Below are positions 63,334 to 64,000 of a stretch of DNA of 64,000 bases, one piece after another (position 1 is the stretch's first letter; every line of letters begins with the position of its first letter). A model generated the notes under the pieces. The model was not told the DNA's origin. It made no database searches and saw only the letters and a program-made list of their open reading frames with translations. The DNA lies in the NCBI RefSeq assembly GCF_000284375.1, contig NC_017249.1, forward strand, positions 558,001 through 622,000, in the 5' to 3' direction. The DNA is from Bradyrhizobium japonicum USDA 6 (GTDB taxonomy: Bacteria; Pseudomonadota; Alphaproteobacteria; Rhizobiales; Xanthobacteraceae). A program made the position numbers and the translations under genes.

Positions 63334-64000
63334 TCAATGCGTGGTGCGCAGCTCGCGCTCGCGCTGAATTACTTCGGTGGCGAGCCGCAGATACGCTTCG
63401 CTGCCGACGCATTTGAGATCGTAGACCAGGACCGGCTTGCCGTAGGACGGCGCTTCCGAGATGCGCACGTTGCGCGGGATCATGGTCTTGTAGACCTTCT
63501 CGCCCATGAACTGACGGACGTCGGCGACGACCTGGTTCGAGAGGTTGTTGCGCGAGTCGAACATGGTCAGCACGATGCCGTGGATCGACAGGTTCGGATT
63601 GAGCGTCGAGCGCACCTGCTCCACCGTCTGGAGCAATTGCGACAGACCTTCGAGCGCGAAGAACTCGCACTGGAGCGGCACCAGGATCGCATCGGAGGCC
63701 GCCATCGCGTTCACCGTGAGCAGGTTGAGCGAGGGCGGGCAGTCGATCAGCACATAGGTGTAATCGGCGTCCGGCGAAACGTTGTTGTTGAGCGCGCCGA
63801 TGGCGTCGCGCAGCTTGAAGGCGCGGCCGGGCGTGGTGCCGAGCTCGAGCTCGAGGCCGGAGAGGTCCATGGTCGAGGGTGCGATGTGCAGCCGCGGCAC
63901 CGCGGTCGAGACCACCGCTTCGCGCAGAGGGGCTTCGCCGATCAGCACGTCATAGGTCGAGCAGGAGCGGTTGCGGCGATCGATGCCGAGGCCGGTCGAG
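63334..64000 (-). CDS. parA: Chromosome-partitioning ATPase ParA (C-terminal part)
   Basis: Partial; the gene continues past the right edge, 222 codons visible. The Walker A motif lies outside. Visible: NRSCSTYDVLIGEAPLREAV, the Walker B-like YVLIDCPPSLNLLTVNAM, and MIPRNVRISEAPSYGKPVLVYD, all typical of ParA/Soj. It works with ParB to move origins. Ends three bases after the repeat-derived CTACGG sequence. Confidence 0.96.
   Translation of the reverse strand, partial: STGLGIDRRNRSCSTYDVLIGEAPLREAVVSTAVPRLHIAPSTMDLSGLELELGTTPGRAFKLRDAIGALNNNVSPDADYTYVLIDCPPSLNLLTVNAMAASDAILVPLQCEFFALEGLSQLLQTVEQVRSTLNPNLSIHGIVLTMFDSRNNLSNQVVADVRQFMGEKVYKTMIPRNVRISEAPSYGKPVLVYDLKCVGSEAYLRLATEVIQRERELRTTH

Noticed and set aside
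62310..64000. A parS site (GTTTCACGTGAAAC type) near parAB.
   Set aside because: I searched by eye and found no such 16-base palindrome in the window; it is probably to the right of the window.

Overview
The window is a chromosomal segment of a high-GC alphaproteobacterium and reads as Bradyrhizobium or a close relative in the Nitrobacteraceae. The grounds are the protein families and gene orders seen (hemD next to a COG4223/mitofilin gene; aminotransferase-ftsK-lolA-xthA; leuS-lptE-holA-parB-parA), an OmpR-type regulator closely resembling CenR/OtpR, two glnK-amtB pairs, and many small palindromic intergenic repeats of the kind that litter Bradyrhizobium genomes. The parAB genes at the right edge suggest that the replication origin is near, although no parS site or origin is visible. 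Coding density is high, and I see no phage, insertion sequence or CRISPR array. Most of the window is conserved core genome with small accessory modules between.

Layout, left to right. 1-3.9 kb: start of a mitofilin-like gene and hemD (minus), divergent from tsaD-gpsA-EVE. 3.9-9.1 kb: class III nucleotide cyclase, START-like protein, topoisomerase IB and acetyl-CoA synthetase. 9.5-16.1 kb: L,D-transpeptidase, secreted-type nuclease, SDHAF4-like protein, rsmB, a heparinase-like gene, then purH behind a well-formed ZTP (pfl) riboswitch. 16.2-25.6 kb: transporters (Atg22-like MFS, AAHS-like MFS, MATE), gamma-glutamyltransferase, GST, DUF2239, an HCCA-isomerase-like protein and a PanE-like reductase. 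25.7-29.3 kb: dihaem cytochrome c, PQQ/sorbosone-type dehydrogenase, NAD-dependent epimerase and tRNA-Gly(GCC).

29.5-38.9 kb: a CnoX-like thioredoxin-TPR protein, a Lon-N domain protein, a cytochrome b/PepSY pair behind a possible Irr box, a four-gene operon (membrane protein, crotonase, thioesterase, SDR) divergent from a TetR gene with two palindromic operators, a Trm112-like protein, a UbiH-type hydroxylase, TesB, and a GYF_2 membrane protein with an internal duplication. 39-45 kb: nitrogen sensing and uptake, with two glnK-amtB pairs separated by an arsR-SRPBCC-clpP block; a relic of an amtB 3' end lies on the far side of that block, and the second pair has a sigma-54-like promoter. 45.3-57.5 kb: aminotransferase-ftsK behind a perfect CtrA-type site, lolA, xthA, a cNMP-binding protein, cenR, a second L,D-transpeptidase, a hydratase, the YggS-type PLP protein, and two diguanylate cyclases whose stop codons overlap tail to tail. 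57.7-64 kb: leuS-lptE-holA facing parB and the 3' part of parA.

The strongest regulatory observations are the ZTP riboswitch before purH, the TTAA-N7-TTAA site before aminotransferase-ftsK, the two TetR palindromes and the ArsR palindrome. The most unusual structural observation is the amtB relic flanking the arsR-SRPBCC-clpP block. All assignments come from reading the sequence and family knowledge; no database search was run.
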